Shown piece by piece: positions 50,821-60,028 of a DNA stretch of 64,000 nt; position 1 is the stretch's first letter; every line of letters begins with the position of its first letter. Position numbers and translations under genes: made by a program. The notes beneath the pieces were generated by a model. That model did not search any database and was not told the DNA's origin. It saw only the letters and a list, made by a program, of their open reading frames with translations. The DNA is from Phycisphaerae bacterium (lineage in GTDB: Bacteria > Planctomycetota > Phycisphaerae > Sedimentisphaerales > Anaerobacaceae), in contig JAGOLX010000006.1 in assembly GCA_017993835.1 (NCBI GenBank), positions 115,985 to 179,984 on the forward strand, written 5' to 3'.

Positions 50821-53481
50821 ATGGTGCATTCCCGTCGATTCACCCGCACGCAGCAGGCCGGCCATTGTATCTCCCTTTCGTGTTGTCGATTGGCATCGTT
50901 TCTGTTCCTTGCGGTGGCGATGATGCCGACAGGCGATAGCCTCGCCGCATCCGGCGGGTCCCAGGCGGCAAGCCCCTCATTCACGATAGATGCCGACTAT
51001 CCCGGCGGCAATATCCTCGTCGAACGAATCGAAGGCGATGTGGTGTATGTGCGTCCCGATCTGCGTGATACGCAGGGCTGGTGGTTCTACTGGTCCTTTC
51101 GCGTCCTCGGGGCGCAGGGACGGTCGCTGACCTTCGTGTTCTCGGGCCCGAACCCGATCGGCGTCCGCGGTCCCGCAGTGAGCGGCGACGGCGGCAAGAG
51201 CTGGTCTTGGCTCGGGACCGAGGCGGTGAAGGACAGATCGTTCGCTTATGCCTTTGGGTCCGAGGCGCGAGACGTGCGATTCTGTTTCGCGATCCCGTAT
51301 CAGGACCAGAACCTCCAGGAATTCCTCGCCGGGCACAAGGACGACCCGAGTATTGCGCTGCGCGAACTGTGCAAGAGCGGGCACGGACGGAGCGTCGAAC
51401 GTCTCCACGTCGGCCGGCTCGACGGCGACGCCCGATACCGGGTGCTCCTGACCGCCCGGCATCATGCCTGCGAGGCGATGGCGAACTACGTGATGGAAGG
51501 CGTTCTGGAGGCCGTCCTTGCCGACAGCGACGCGGGATATTGGTTCCGCCGGAATGTGGAGGTCCTCGCGATTCCCTTCATGGACAAGGACGGCGTGGAG
51601 GAGGGCGACCAGGGCAAGAATCGAAAACCCCGCGACCACAATCGCGACTACATCGGCCGGAGCGTCCACGCCTCAGTGGCGGCCCTGCGGACGTTCGTCC
51701 CGAACTGGTCCAACGGCCGGCTGGCAGTCGCCTTCGACCTGCATTGCCCCCACATTCGCGGCCCGCACAACGAGGTCATCTACATCGTGGGCAGCGAGGA
51801 CGAACGGATGTGGCAGCAGCAACGGGAGTTCGGGACGATCCTAGAATCCGTCCAAACCGGCCCGCTCGTCTACCGGGCCTCCGCCAACCTGCCGTTTGGA
51901 AAGGCATGGAACACCGGCGCCAACACCGGCCGCAACCTGAGCTTCGGCAACTGGGCGGGCAACCTGGAGGGCATCCGGCTGGCGGCCTCGTTCGAGTTCC
52001 CCTATGCCAATGCAGGCGGCCAGCCCGTGACGGTCGAAGGCGCCAGAGCGTTTGGGCGGAGCCTCGCCAAGGCCCTGCGCAGCTACCTGGAGCAGGGCGA
52101 CCGTCTCGATGCGACGCCGCCCAAACCGCAGCCCATCCAGGTCGATGGAGTGTTCCCGAATCTGACCGTAATGGCGCGTGGGCTCGGCAGCAACTCGGAG
52201 GCTGGGATCGGAGCACTGATCCCCTGGGCCCAGAAGCTCTGGGCGGTGGGCTACGTCGCCCATATCAACGGGCAAGGTCTGGGTCTGTACGAGATCGACG
52301 AGGACATGACCATGCGGCGGCATCCCGCGTCGGTCACGGGCACCTTCGCCAACCGCATGCCGCACTGGCCGAGCGGGCAGGCATTTATCGGGCCTTACGC
52401 CATCGACGCCGACGGCAGCGTGCGAACCATCGAGGATCTCAAGAACGTTCGTCTGGCCGCGACCTGCGAGCACCTGACCGACCCGGCCAACAAGGTCTAC
52501 TTCCTCGGCATGGAAGGGGGGCTCTGGGAGGTGGACGTGCATACCCTGGACGCCAAGCGGCTCTTCGATCTCGTGAAGGAGCTTGGAATCGTCAACGCCA
52601 AGGAGCACTTCAAGAGTGCCTTCACCGCCCAGGGCCGCGTCGTCGTCGCGAACAACACCTGTGACGAGCAGGAGTTTCTCGGCAAGCGGGATGCGGGACG
52701 CCTGGCCGAGTGGGATGGCCAGAAGTGGACCATCATCGAGCGGAATCCCTTTGTCGAGGTCCACGGCGCCGCGGCCGACCGCTCCTACGGCGGCAACACG
52801 ATCTACGCGGTCGGTTGGGACCGCTGCAGCGTGATCCTCCGCGCCCTGGTCCAAGGCCAGTGGCAGCGATACCGCCTGCCGATGGCGAGCCACACATGGA
52901 ACCACGCATGGAACACGGAATGGACGCGGATTCGACACGCGGTCACCGAGCGGCTGCTGATGGACGCCCACGGGATGTTCTACGAGCTGCCCGCGTTCAG
53001 CTATGGCGGGCACATCTGGGGCATTCGCCCGATCTGCACGCACCTGCGCGTGGTGCCCGACTTCTGCCATTGGCGAGGGCTGTTCGTCATGGCCTCCGAC
53101 CAGATCGACCACGACCAGGGCCAGCCGCAATCGGGCCTGTGGTTCGGCAATCTCGACGACCTCTGGCAAATGGGCAAGCCTACCGGCTGGGGCGGGCCCT
53201 GGTGGAACACCCCGGCCAAAGCGGGCGAGCCGTCGGACCCATTCCTCATGACCGGCTTTGACAAGAAGGTGGTCCATCTTGCCCACGATGCCCAAGAGCC
53301 GGTGCGTTTCGACGTGGAGGTCGATTTCCTCGGCGACGGGAGTTGGAAGCCCTACCAGTCCTTCGTCGTGGGCGCCAATGGATACACGCACCACGAATTC
53401 CCCGACGGCTTCAGTGCCCATTGGGTTCGCGTGAAGGCGGACAAGGACTGCATAGCCACCGCGTACTTCATGTACAACTGA
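50821..53481 (+). CDS. Secreted M14-family zinc carboxypeptidase with C-terminal propeller-like domain
   Basis: 886 residues. A signal peptide is followed by an N-terminal sandwich domain (WWFYWSFRVLGAQGRSLTF), as in AGBL-type cytosolic carboxypeptidases. The M14 domain has RHHACEAM (zinc His/Glu, about 212), PFMDKDGVEEGDQGKNRKP, DLHCPH (zinc His, about 305) and SFEFPYAN (catalytic Glu, about 390). The remaining 450 residues have repeated LxEWDGQKWTI-like blades, such as AGRLAEWDGQKWTIIE and GGLWEVDVHTLDAKRL, suggesting a beta-propeller. Substrate unknown. The ATG at 50821 follows AGGAG. Confidence 0.75.
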   Translation: MVHSRRFTRTQQAGHCISLSCCRLASFLFLAVAMMPTGDSLAASGGSQAASPSFTIDADYPGGNILVERIEGDVVYVRPDLRDTQGWWFYWSFRVLGAQGRSLTFVFSGPNPIGVRGPAVSGDGGKSWSWLGTEAVKDRSFAYAFGSEARDVRFCFAIPYQDQNLQEFLAGHKDDPSIALRELCKSGHGRSVERLHVGRLDGDARYRVLLTARHHACEAMANYVMEGVLEAVLADSDAGYWFRRNVEVLAIPFMDKDGVEEGDQGKNRKPRDHNRDYIGRSVHASVAALRTFVPNWSNGRLAVAFDLHCPHIRGPHNEVIYIVGSEDERMWQQQREFGTILESVQTGPLVYRASANLPFGKAWNTGANTGRNLSFGNWAGNLEGIRLAASFEFPYANAGGQPVTVEGARAFGRSLAKALRSYLEQGDRLDATPPKPQPIQVDGVFPNLTVMARGLGSNSEAGIGALIPWAQKLWAVGYVAHINGQGLGLYEIDEDMTMRRHPASVTGTFANRMPHWPSGQAFIGPYAIDADGSVRTIEDLKNVRLAATCEHLTDPANKVYFLGMEGGLWEVDVHTLDAKRLFDLVKELGIVNAKEHFKSAFTAQGRVVVANNTCDEQEFLGKRDAGRLAEWDGQKWTIIERNPFVEVHGAAADRSYGGNTIYAVGWDRCSVILRALVQGQWQRYRLPMASHTWNHAWNTEWTRIRHAVTERLLMDAHGMFYELPAFSYGGHIWGIRPICTHLRVVPDFCHWRGLFVMASDQIDHDQGQPQSGLWFGNLDDLWQMGKPTGWGGPWWNTPAKAGEPSDPFLMTGFDKKVVHLAHDAQEPVRFDVEVDFLGDGSWKPYQSFVVGANGYTHHEFPDGFSAHWVRVKADKDCIATAYFMYN

Positions 53482-53489
53482 TCCCCCGT

Positions 53490-54833
53490 TCACAGGGCGA
53501 TAGTGGCGATCAACCACAGCACGCCGGCGGCGGTGCAGCCTTCCACGAGCGTGCCGAGGGTCTGGAGGCGGTAGCCTTCCTTGATGCCCATCTTCGAGAA
53601 GCCTGTGACGACCCAGAAGTAGCTGTCGTTCACGTGACTGACGACCATGGAGCCCGCGCCGATACTGACGACCGCGAGGGCCCGGCCCGTCGGTGTAGCG
53701 AGCTGGAGCGAGTCCAGCAGGGGGGCGACGATCCCTGCTGTCGTGATGATCGCGACCGTGGAGGAACCCTGTGCAGTCTTGAGGGCCGCCGCGATGACAA
53801 ACGGCAGCAGAATGCTCAGGCTCGTGGTCTCGCCAAGGTGCGTTGTGACGAACTTGGAGATCCCTGAGTTTTGCAGCACCTTTCCAAACGCGCCGCCGCA
53901 CCCGGTGATGATGATGATCGTGGAGGCCGCGAGCACCGCTTCGCCCACCCAACCCGAGGCCGAGAGCATCCCGGTGGTGAGACGCCGGGGTAGCAGGAAT
54001 GCGAAGAATACGCCCAGCAGCAGAGCGACCACCGGCTGACCGATGAAGCCGGCGCACGCCGCGACGCGACCCTGGCCCAGGGGGTGATCGGGGAGGTCGG
54101 CGACTGACTTCAAGACGATCAAGACGATGGGAAGCAGGATCGGGATGATCGCTTTGAGGGCCGAAGGACGATGCGGATCATCGCCTGCCTGAGGAGCAAT
54201 CTCGTCCGGGGTGCTTCCGTCGGTGGGGGCGTGTCGCGTTGCCACGAGGGCGAACAGCCAGCCCGCCGCAAGGGCCACCATACTCACGAGCAATCCCCAG
54301 AGGATCACGAGTCCCAGGTCCGCCTTCAGCATTGCCGCGGCGGCGATAGGTCCCGGCGTAGGGGGAACCATGGTATGGGTCGCGTACAGGCCCAGGCTCA
54401 AGGCAATAGCGCTGGTCGCCATGGGCACTCCGGCCCGGCGGGACATGGCCTTGGCCAACGGCGCCAGGACGACGAACCCGGAGTCGCAGAAGACCGGGAT
54501 GCTCACGATGTAGCCGATGACGCCCATGGCCAGGGGCACGTTCTTGCGCCCGACCGTGTGAATCGTGCGTTCCGCCAGCGACAGGGCGCCGCCGGATTTC
54601 TCGAGGAACGTCCCGATGATGGAACCCGCCAGGATCACGATGCCGATGGCGCCGACGGTGTCGCCGAAGCCGGTGTTCACCGCCTTGGCGACGTCGCTGA
54701 GGGACATCGTCCCGCAGGAGACGCCATATCCGAAGGCCGCCAGCAGCAGAGCGAGAAAGGGGTGCAGCTTGAATCGTGTGGTCGTGACGATGATGAAGAT
54801 GATTGAGATCGCCAACAAGATCAGTAGTCGCAT
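53490..54833 (-). CDS. GntP-family permease (gluconate/related acid transporter)
   Basis: 447 residues, the standard GntP length, with about 12 hydrophobic helices. LHPFLALLLAAFGYGVSCG, GFGDTVGAIGIVILAGSIIG, FLEKSGGALSLAERT and ALGTLVEGCTAAGVLWLI fit the family, which imports gluconate or similar sugar acids by proton symport. A Pro-rich hydrophilic loop (about residues 205-235) is family-typical. The ATG at 54833 is chosen because it begins the first helix; ATG at 54869 is also open. It converges with the M14 gene and diverges from flavodoxin. Confidence 0.9.
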   Translation of the reverse strand: MRLLILLAISIIFIIVTTTRFKLHPFLALLLAAFGYGVSCGTMSLSDVAKAVNTGFGDTVGAIGIVILAGSIIGTFLEKSGGALSLAERTIHTVGRKNVPLAMGVIGYIVSIPVFCDSGFVVLAPLAKAMSRRAGVPMATSAIALSLGLYATHTMVPPTPGPIAAAAMLKADLGLVILWGLLVSMVALAAGWLFALVATRHAPTDGSTPDEIAPQAGDDPHRPSALKAIIPILLPIVLIVLKSVADLPDHPLGQGRVAACAGFIGQPVVALLLGVFFAFLLPRRLTTGMLSASGWVGEAVLAASTIIIITGCGGAFGKVLQNSGISKFVTTHLGETTSLSILLPFVIAAALKTAQGSSTVAIITTAGIVAPLLDSLQLATPTGRALAVVSIGAGSMVVSHVNDSYFWVVTGFSKMGIKEGYRLQTLGTLVEGCTAAGVLWLIATIAL

Positions 54834-55050
54834 AGGCGTCACCAGTTCCTTTCCACGGGACTTCGCCATTCTACAATCGCCCGGCCCAATGACAACCGGA
54901 TTGTGATCGGGTGCCGCCGGATCGGGGTCGCGCCCGTTGAACCGGCGCGTGTCGAGTCGCGTAGGGAGGGAAATACCCAGCGCGGGCCGACCGGTCTTGG
55001 TTGTCCGGCCGGGGCGCGGGAATCCTGCTGTTAGGGCAAGGAGAAGGAAC

Positions 55051-55563
55051 ATGGCGAAGATCGGTTTGTTTTACGGCAGCACGACCGGCAATACGGTGAA
55101 AGCGGCGGAGCTGATTCAGAAGGCGTTCGGACCCGGCGTGGTGGACCTGTGCGATGTGGGCGCGGCATCGGCCCGGGATCTGGAGAAGTACGACACTCTC
55201 ATCCTCGGCACCTCGACTTGGCACTGGGGCGGCCTGCAGGACGAATGGGCCGTGTTCGAGGATTCCCTGACCGGCGAGGCCCTTCGCGGCAAGACGGTCG
55301 CGTTCTTCGGGCTGGGCGATCAGAAACGGTACGCCGACCACTTCGTCGACGGGATGGGGCTCCTGCACGACAAGGTCAAGCCCCTCGGTGCGAAGGTGAT
55401 CGGGATGTGCCCGCGTCAGGGCTACAGCTTCGATGCCTCGGCTGCGGAGAGCGGGGACCATCTGGTCGGTTTGGCGCTGGACGAGGACAATGAGCCGCAC
55501 AAGACCCTCGACCGCGTCGATCGATGGGTCCGCCAGCTCAAGCAGGAGCTTGGAGACGCATGA
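55051..55563 (+). CDS. Flavodoxin
   Basis: 170 residues, standard long-chain flavodoxin. The FMN-phosphate loop GLFYGSTTGNTVKAAELI starts at residue 5. The flavin-stacking region is GTSTWHWGGLQDEW (near 60), and FFGLGDQKRYADHFVDGMG matches the long-chain signature. Flavodoxins carry single electrons between redox enzymes in the cytoplasm. The ATG at 55051 has AAGGAG upstream (55038-55043) and a second GAAGGAA. Confidence 0.95.
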   Translation: MAKIGLFYGSTTGNTVKAAELIQKAFGPGVVDLCDVGAASARDLEKYDTLILGTSTWHWGGLQDEWAVFEDSLTGEALRGKTVAFFGLGDQKRYADHFVDGMGLLHDKVKPLGAKVIGMCPRQGYSFDASAAESGDHLVGLALDEDNEPHKTLDRVDRWVRQLKQELGDA

Positions 55564-55701
55564 CGCGTCTCTCGCATTCGCCCGATCTGCCTGATGAAGA
55601 CGCTTGAGTCCGAGCGGCCTGACGGATATGATGGATTGGCGGACCGGCCATATGGCCGCCCCGTTCCTCAGGCAATATGTCGATGGCAGGAAGGTGATAA
55701 C

Positions 55702-57843
55702 ATGCGAAGCTCCTCGCGGATGGTTTTTTGTGTTTGGATTGCGTGCCTGGTTCTGACGGTCGTCGCAGGATCGGTTCGAGCCGACGTCGTGCAGGAGGCG
55801 GTCGAGAAGGTCTCCCTCGGCCAGTATCTCGTATACCAGGTGGACATTCAGGATATGGGTCTGGGCCTTTACGGCGGCCCGGAATACGACCAGGGGTATC
55901 GAAACCGCGACGGCTGGGCCTATGGAGTCGCCCGCTTCCAGCCGACCTGGAACCAGGCGGGGACGCTGGGGAATCTGGAGGTGCGTCTGTACCTGGCCGA
56001 TCAGTTCGCAGCCATGGGTCTGGAGGTCTCCGAGCAGGGGCTCTACCGCAACGTCGTGGCCGAGCTGCGCGGGGCGCAGAGGCCCAAGGACATCTATATC
56101 ATCTGTGCCCACTACGACACCACCAGCGGCGGCAGCGAGCGTCCCGGCGGCGACGATAACGCCTCCGGCACCGCGGGCGTCCTCGAAGCGGCCCGCGTGC
56201 TGACCCAGTACGATCCGAACGCGACCCTGCGATTCATCGCGTTCAATGCGGAGGAGGACTGGATGCTGGGCAGCCAGGACTACGTCGATTCCGTCGTCGT
56301 CGCGGGCCACGAGAACGTCGTCGGCGTGCTCAATCTCGATATGATCCTTCGGCCCGGCTGGGACGGCGACCCGCTGGCGACCATCGACCTGGACATCGTG
56401 ACCGACACGACGCAGGCCGACTGTACAGCGTTGGCGCACGCCTTCATGGATGCGATCACGACTTACGTTCCGTCGCTGGTCATCGATACAGCGGCCCCGG
56501 TCGGAGCGAACTGGAACGCCAGCGATCAAGGCCCGTTCCTTTTGGCCGGCTATCCCGCCCTGATGATCGCTGAGAACACCGCGGCGGACATCTGGTCAGG
56601 CCGGTGCAACTACTACTATCACAAGGCGGGCGACGCCAGCGATGCGGCCGCCAACGACCCGCTGAGTCCCAGCGGCGTCACATATGACTACGACTTCGCC
56701 ACCGACGCTGTCCGGGCCGCGGTCGCGACGCTGGCCCAGGAGGCCGGCCTCGTCGCCAAGGCGAACGCGCACTTCGTCGAGTTCCAGAGCCTCGCGACGA
56801 GCGGGGCGCAGGACATCGAGCCCTTCCGTATCGCGGATGAGTCCTACCTGGCCGTCGCCAACGGACGGAATGATCTGACGTGCGATGTGAACGCGGTCGT
56901 GTACAAGTGGGATGGGAATGACTTTGCGGCGGTGCAGTCCATTCCGAGCCATGGGGCCGCCGACTGCGAGTTCTTCACCCTCGCGGGCGAGCAGTACCTG
57001 GCCATTGCCAATCTCCGCAGTGACACGACCTGTGCCGTCGCGACGAAGCTGTACCGCTGGAACGGAACGGCCTTCGTGGAGTTTCAGTCCCTCGCGACGG
57101 CCGGTGCGGCCGATTGCGAGTTCTTCACAATGGGCGATGCGTCGTATCTCGCGGTCGCCAACAGCCGGACGGATGTCACGGCCGATGTGAATTCGACGAT
57201 CTACCGCTGGGACCAGACCGCGTTCGTCCCGTTCCAGTCGCTCCCGACTCATGGTGCTGCGGACTGCGAGTTCTTCAAGATCGGCGCCGATTCCTTCCTG
57301 GCTGTTGCCAACATGCGGAGCGACGACACGCACAATGTGAACTCCCGCATATTCCGTTGGGACGGGACGCGGTTCGTGATATGGCAGTCCATCGCTACGC
57401 AGGGCGCCGCGGACTGGGAGTCGCTCACTCTGGGCGGTGATTCCTATCTGGTCGTCGCCAACGGGTACAACGACGCGTCCCACGGCGTGGATTCCCGCGT
57501 CTACAAGTGGGATGGCAAGAGTTTCGTCGCCTATCAGTTCCTGCCCACGCAGGGGGCAGCCGATTGGGAGTTCTTCACCGTGGGGGAGGAGGCCTTCCTG
57601 GCGGTTGCCAATGGCTACGACGGCGTCACGCGGAACCTCCACTCGACGGTCTACAAATGGAACGGGACCCGTTTCGTCGAAGCCCTGTCGATCCCCACGC
57701 AGGGGGCGAGCGACATGGCGTTCTTCGTGGTGGGCGAGATCCCCTTCCTGGCGGCGGCCAATTGCCGGAGCGACGCCACGACCAGCGTTGTATCGACGGT
57801 TCATCGGTACTATGTCCCGTCGGACGGCGACCCGTCCAGGTAG
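55702..57843 (+). CDS. Secreted M28-family aminopeptidase with seven C-terminal EAR/EPTP repeats
   Basis: 713 residues. A signal peptide is followed by an M28 zinc peptidase domain: HYDTTSGGSERPGGDDNASG (metal His and Asp, about 140-155), AFNAEEDWMLGSQDY (catalytic and metal Glu, about 190) and NASDQGPFLLAGYPALMI. From about residue 350, seven repeats of roughly 48 residues contain a YLAVANxRxD-type core (YLAVANGRND, YLAIANLRSD, YLAVANSRTD, FLAVANMRSD, YLVVANGYND, FLAVANGYDG, FLAAANCRSD). This is the EAR (epitempin) pattern forming a seven-bladed propeller. The ATG at 55702 follows GGAAGG. It probably cleaves peptides outside the cytoplasm. Confidence 0.85.
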   Translation: MRSSSRMVFCVWIACLVLTVVAGSVRADVVQEAVEKVSLGQYLVYQVDIQDMGLGLYGGPEYDQGYRNRDGWAYGVARFQPTWNQAGTLGNLEVRLYLADQFAAMGLEVSEQGLYRNVVAELRGAQRPKDIYIICAHYDTTSGGSERPGGDDNASGTAGVLEAARVLTQYDPNATLRFIAFNAEEDWMLGSQDYVDSVVVAGHENVVGVLNLDMILRPGWDGDPLATIDLDIVTDTTQADCTALAHAFMDAITTYVPSLVIDTAAPVGANWNASDQGPFLLAGYPALMIAENTAADIWSGRCNYYYHKAGDASDAAANDPLSPSGVTYDYDFATDAVRAAVATLAQEAGLVAKANAHFVEFQSLATSGAQDIEPFRIADESYLAVANGRNDLTCDVNAVVYKWDGNDFAAVQSIPSHGAADCEFFTLAGEQYLAIANLRSDTTCAVATKLYRWNGTAFVEFQSLATAGAADCEFFTMGDASYLAVANSRTDVTADVNSTIYRWDQTAFVPFQSLPTHGAADCEFFKIGADSFLAVANMRSDDTHNVNSRIFRWDGTRFVIWQSIATQGAADWESLTLGGDSYLVVANGYNDASHGVDSRVYKWDGKSFVAYQFLPTQGAADWEFFTVGEEAFLAVANGYDGVTRNLHSTVYKWNGTRFVEALSIPTQGASDMAFFVVGEIPFLAAANCRSDATTSVVSTVHRYYVPSDGDPSR

Positions 57844-57878
57844 CCGCCTGTCCGTCCCCCGGGGTGCAGGACCGTAGT

Positions 57879-58166
57879 TGCAGCCTTCCGCAGAGCCTTG
57901 GCCTGTTTGTCCTCGTGGCTGCTGGCGATAGACTGGAACGGGCGACCCGCCTCCCGGGCCACCTGCCGACCTCGCTCGACCAATTGCTCCGACCACCCCA
58001 GGGCAACCTCCTTGAAATCCTCGTGCCGAATGCCCACACGGGCCAGAAACAGATCCATGCCCCCGGCGTAACAGATCGACCGCAGCGTGCCGCGAAAGCG
58101 AAGCCGGTCAAAACCCTCTCAAACCCCGATGACATCCTGCTGGTGTCGCTGTACAAAGCCATCCAT
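57879..58166 (-). pseudogene. Remnant of a conserved hypothetical gene
   Basis: On the minus strand the frame starting MDGFVQRHQQDVIGV is broken by TGA at codon 16. It resumes EGFDRLRFRGTLRSICYAGG, then MDLFLARVGIRHEDFKEVAL, and reads on to about SSHEDKQAKALRKAA, after which no protein-like sequence continues. From memory it resembles the first third of a conserved, often multi-copy protein family in environmental bacteria; I could not check this. The short, stopped and truncated frame next to repeats points to a decayed copy. The TGA is not followed by a convincing SECIS-like stem, so selenocysteine is not proposed. Confidence 0.5.
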
Positions 58167-58272
58167 GACGTTGCTCCTTGGAAACGGTACTGGACGATCG
58201 AATCTATGCCGTACCCCAGAGAGCAACGTCTTTCATCTATATTGGGTTGCGGCCGTAGGCCGCTCCAAGAAA

Positions 58273-58364
58273 GCAGGAATCCGGGAACCGTGGGACTTGG
58301 CACATCCCAGAGAGTGGATTCCCGCCCCCGAGCAGGTCGAGGGCAGGCTTTGCGCGGGAATGAC
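58273..58364. repeat. Palindromic intergenic repeat, family B, copy 3 (left-truncated)
   Basis: It begins inside the family B unit at GCAGGAATCCGGGAACCG and ends with GGAATGAC. The outer left arm GTCATTCC is missing. The tail CAATCCAGGGGCTCCGCG follows, as after the copy at 22348. Confidence 0.65.
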
Positions 58365-58854
58365 AATCCAGGGGCTCCGCGAACCCCTACTGTGCCCGCG
58401 CAGATATGGACATACACCCCCTTGGGCCTGTCGTACGCATATTGCCTTGACATTCGATCCCAAATCTGGCACAGAAGAAGTCGGTTGTCAGGTGAGGGAT
58501 CGACCTGTAGCTTCGTCTGCCCGGAGGTTCTCTGGGGGGGGGGTATCGGTCTGCCCATCTTGGGTGTTGGCCGGCCGTGGCGACGGAGCACCGGATGATA
58601 CTCAGGGGGAAATGCCACAGTTTGTGCTCGGGCCGTCGGCTGTGCCGAGGTTCGGCCCGATCGTGCGCAATGGGGCGGTTTGTTGTGGGGAGCGGAATAT
58701 GTGTCTGCGACGGCGTAGAACGATCAAGATCCTCCGCTCGGGCAATCAATGGTGGCAAATGGGGTCGCGGCAAATTCCCCCTTGGCGAAAGGGCCGCCGG
58801 CAGGCACAATGTCCGTGCCGAGTTCCTGTTCCGGACGCTCTCTTGAGGCTGGCT

Positions 58855-59313
58855 ATGAAGATCCGATGGCTATCGCTGGTGCTGGTGCCCCTCCTTGCGG
58901 GTTGTTCGCGAGAGCGTGTCTGCGGAGTCAGCCTGTCGCTCGGCAGTTTCGAGCGAGGGTTGTGGTACGACCACGACATGCGCCAGTACGACGAGCACGG
59001 ATTCGGCATCAAGTTCGATCTCGTCGGCGGGAACATGCTGCGTCCCTTGAAGAACCCGTTCGGCGGCGAGAACCCCTGGCGCGGCGGGGCGGACCGCGGT
59101 GTGTTGCGGTGCCCGGTGATCGGGCCGTTCTTGTCGATAGCCCTCGGCCCCTGCGGGGTCTATCTCGGCTTCAAGACCTACGAGGTGACGACGGCGCACG
59201 GCGGGCAGGATCGCTACGGCAAGTGGATCCGACCCGAGGAAGTCCCGCCTGAAGGCAGGACGTATCAGTACCTGTGTCCGTCCGCGTCCATCCGGCGGAC
59301 GAGGTGGAAATGA
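58855..59313 (+). CDS. Small lipoprotein of unknown function
   Basis: 152 residues. The signal peptide ends in a lipobox (LVPLLAGCSRE). The mature part has FERGLWYDHDMRQYDEHGFG, GENPWRGGADRGVLRCPVIG and GPCGVYLGFKTYEVTTAHGG, with three further cysteines. No family is recognised. The ATG at 58855 has GAGG upstream. It converges with the NUDIX gene. Confidence 0.7.
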   Translation: MKIRWLSLVLVPLLAGCSRERVCGVSLSLGSFERGLWYDHDMRQYDEHGFGIKFDLVGGNMLRPLKNPFGGENPWRGGADRGVLRCPVIGPFLSIALGPCGVYLGFKTYEVTTAHGGQDRYGKWIRPEEVPPEGRTYQYLCPSASIRRTRWK

Positions 59314-59388
59314 CAGGGTGCTGAGAGAAGGCGGCGCAGCGTGGGCGTTGGCGAGGAGGCGGCAGGGGGCTCTTTGGTGAATCTGTCG

Positions 59389-59871
59389 CTACGCGTCCCA
59401 GGTCGGCTCCTCAAGCAGTCGTTCGAGTTGATCGAGCAGGGGAGCCTGGCTCTTGAGGATCCTCTCTCTGGCCCGGGCCAGGTCGAACCAGGCGGCGCGG
59501 TCCACCTCCGGGAACGAGGCCTGCCGGCCCGAATGGGGCGGGTACTCCATGGTGAATGAACTGCTCCTCGCGGCCTCGGCATCGCAGTCGCCTTCGAACG
59601 CCCAGGCGTAGACGATCTTGCCACCGGCCTGGCGGATCGCCTGGAGGGGGCGGAAGTCGCCGGAGGCGATGAAGCCGGTCTCCTCCTGGAACTCCCGACG
59701 GGCCGCGTCGAGGGGGATCTCGTCGGTGAACTCGCCTTTCGGAATGGACCAGGCGCCGAGGTCCTTTCCCGTCCAGAAGGGGCCACCGGGATGGACGAGG
59801 AACACCTCGATCTGCCCCTGTCGCTTCCTGTACATCAGCAATCCGGCACTCTGTCTGGGCATGATCTTCAC
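59389..59871 (-). CDS. NUDIX hydrolase
   Basis: 160 residues. The Nudix box G-x5-E-x7-R-E-x2-E-E-x-G is complete in GEFTDEIPLDAARREFQEET followed by GF (about residues 45-66), so metal-dependent pyrophosphohydrolase activity is expected. YRKRQGQIEVFLVHPGGPFW precedes it, as in the subgroup sometimes called bis(5'-nucleosyl)-tetraphosphatase-like. The GTG at 59871 follows GGAGG by 11 bases; the ATG at 59862 is an alternative. The substrate cannot be predicted. Confidence 0.88.
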   Translation of the reverse strand: MKIMPRQSAGLLMYRKRQGQIEVFLVHPGGPFWTGKDLGAWSIPKGEFTDEIPLDAARREFQEETGFIASGDFRPLQAIRQAGGKIVYAWAFEGDCDAEAARSSSFTMEYPPHSGRQASFPEVDRAAWFDLARARERILKSQAPLLDQLERLLEEPTWDA

Positions 59872-59906
59872 AGGCCGGAAATCCTCCGGAGCGTCCCGAG
59901 AGGAAA

Positions 59907-59947
59907 TCGCAGGTGGCGAGCCCCTGGATATGGCTCGCCACCTGCGA
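59907..59947 (-). terminator. Perfect long hairpin after the RRM gene (probable terminator)
   Basis: TCGCAGGTGGCGAGCC (59907-59922) and GGCTCGCCACCTGCGA (59932-59947) form a perfect 16-bp stem with a 9-base loop. On the minus strand it lies about 80 bases after the RRM gene stop and is followed by TTTCCTC. The T-run is short, so termination is plausible but not certain. Confidence 0.55.
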
Positions 59948-60028
59948 CAGAGCGTTCACGCGTCACAATCCCGCCGAGACGCCAGATCAGACCCGTTCAG
60001 ATCGTATCCGGCCGTCCGGTGGAATCGG

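Larger units (their letters stand above)
57844..58854. other. 1.0 kb intergenic stretch with a gene remnant and a repeat
   Basis: No intact gene. It contains a degraded gene fragment on the minus strand (57879-58166), a left-truncated family B repeat (58273-58364) and a run of ten G residues at 58534-58543. The lipoprotein gene starts at 58855. Confidence 0.5.

Noticed and set aside
58117..58121. In-frame TGA in the gene remnant as a second selenocysteine site
   Set aside because: The fragment is also truncated and lies among repeats, and no convincing stem-loop follows; decay is simpler.
58534..58543. Run of ten G residues considered as a phase-variation tract
   Set aside because: It is not inside or directly in front of a convincing coding start, so no switchable gene can be named.
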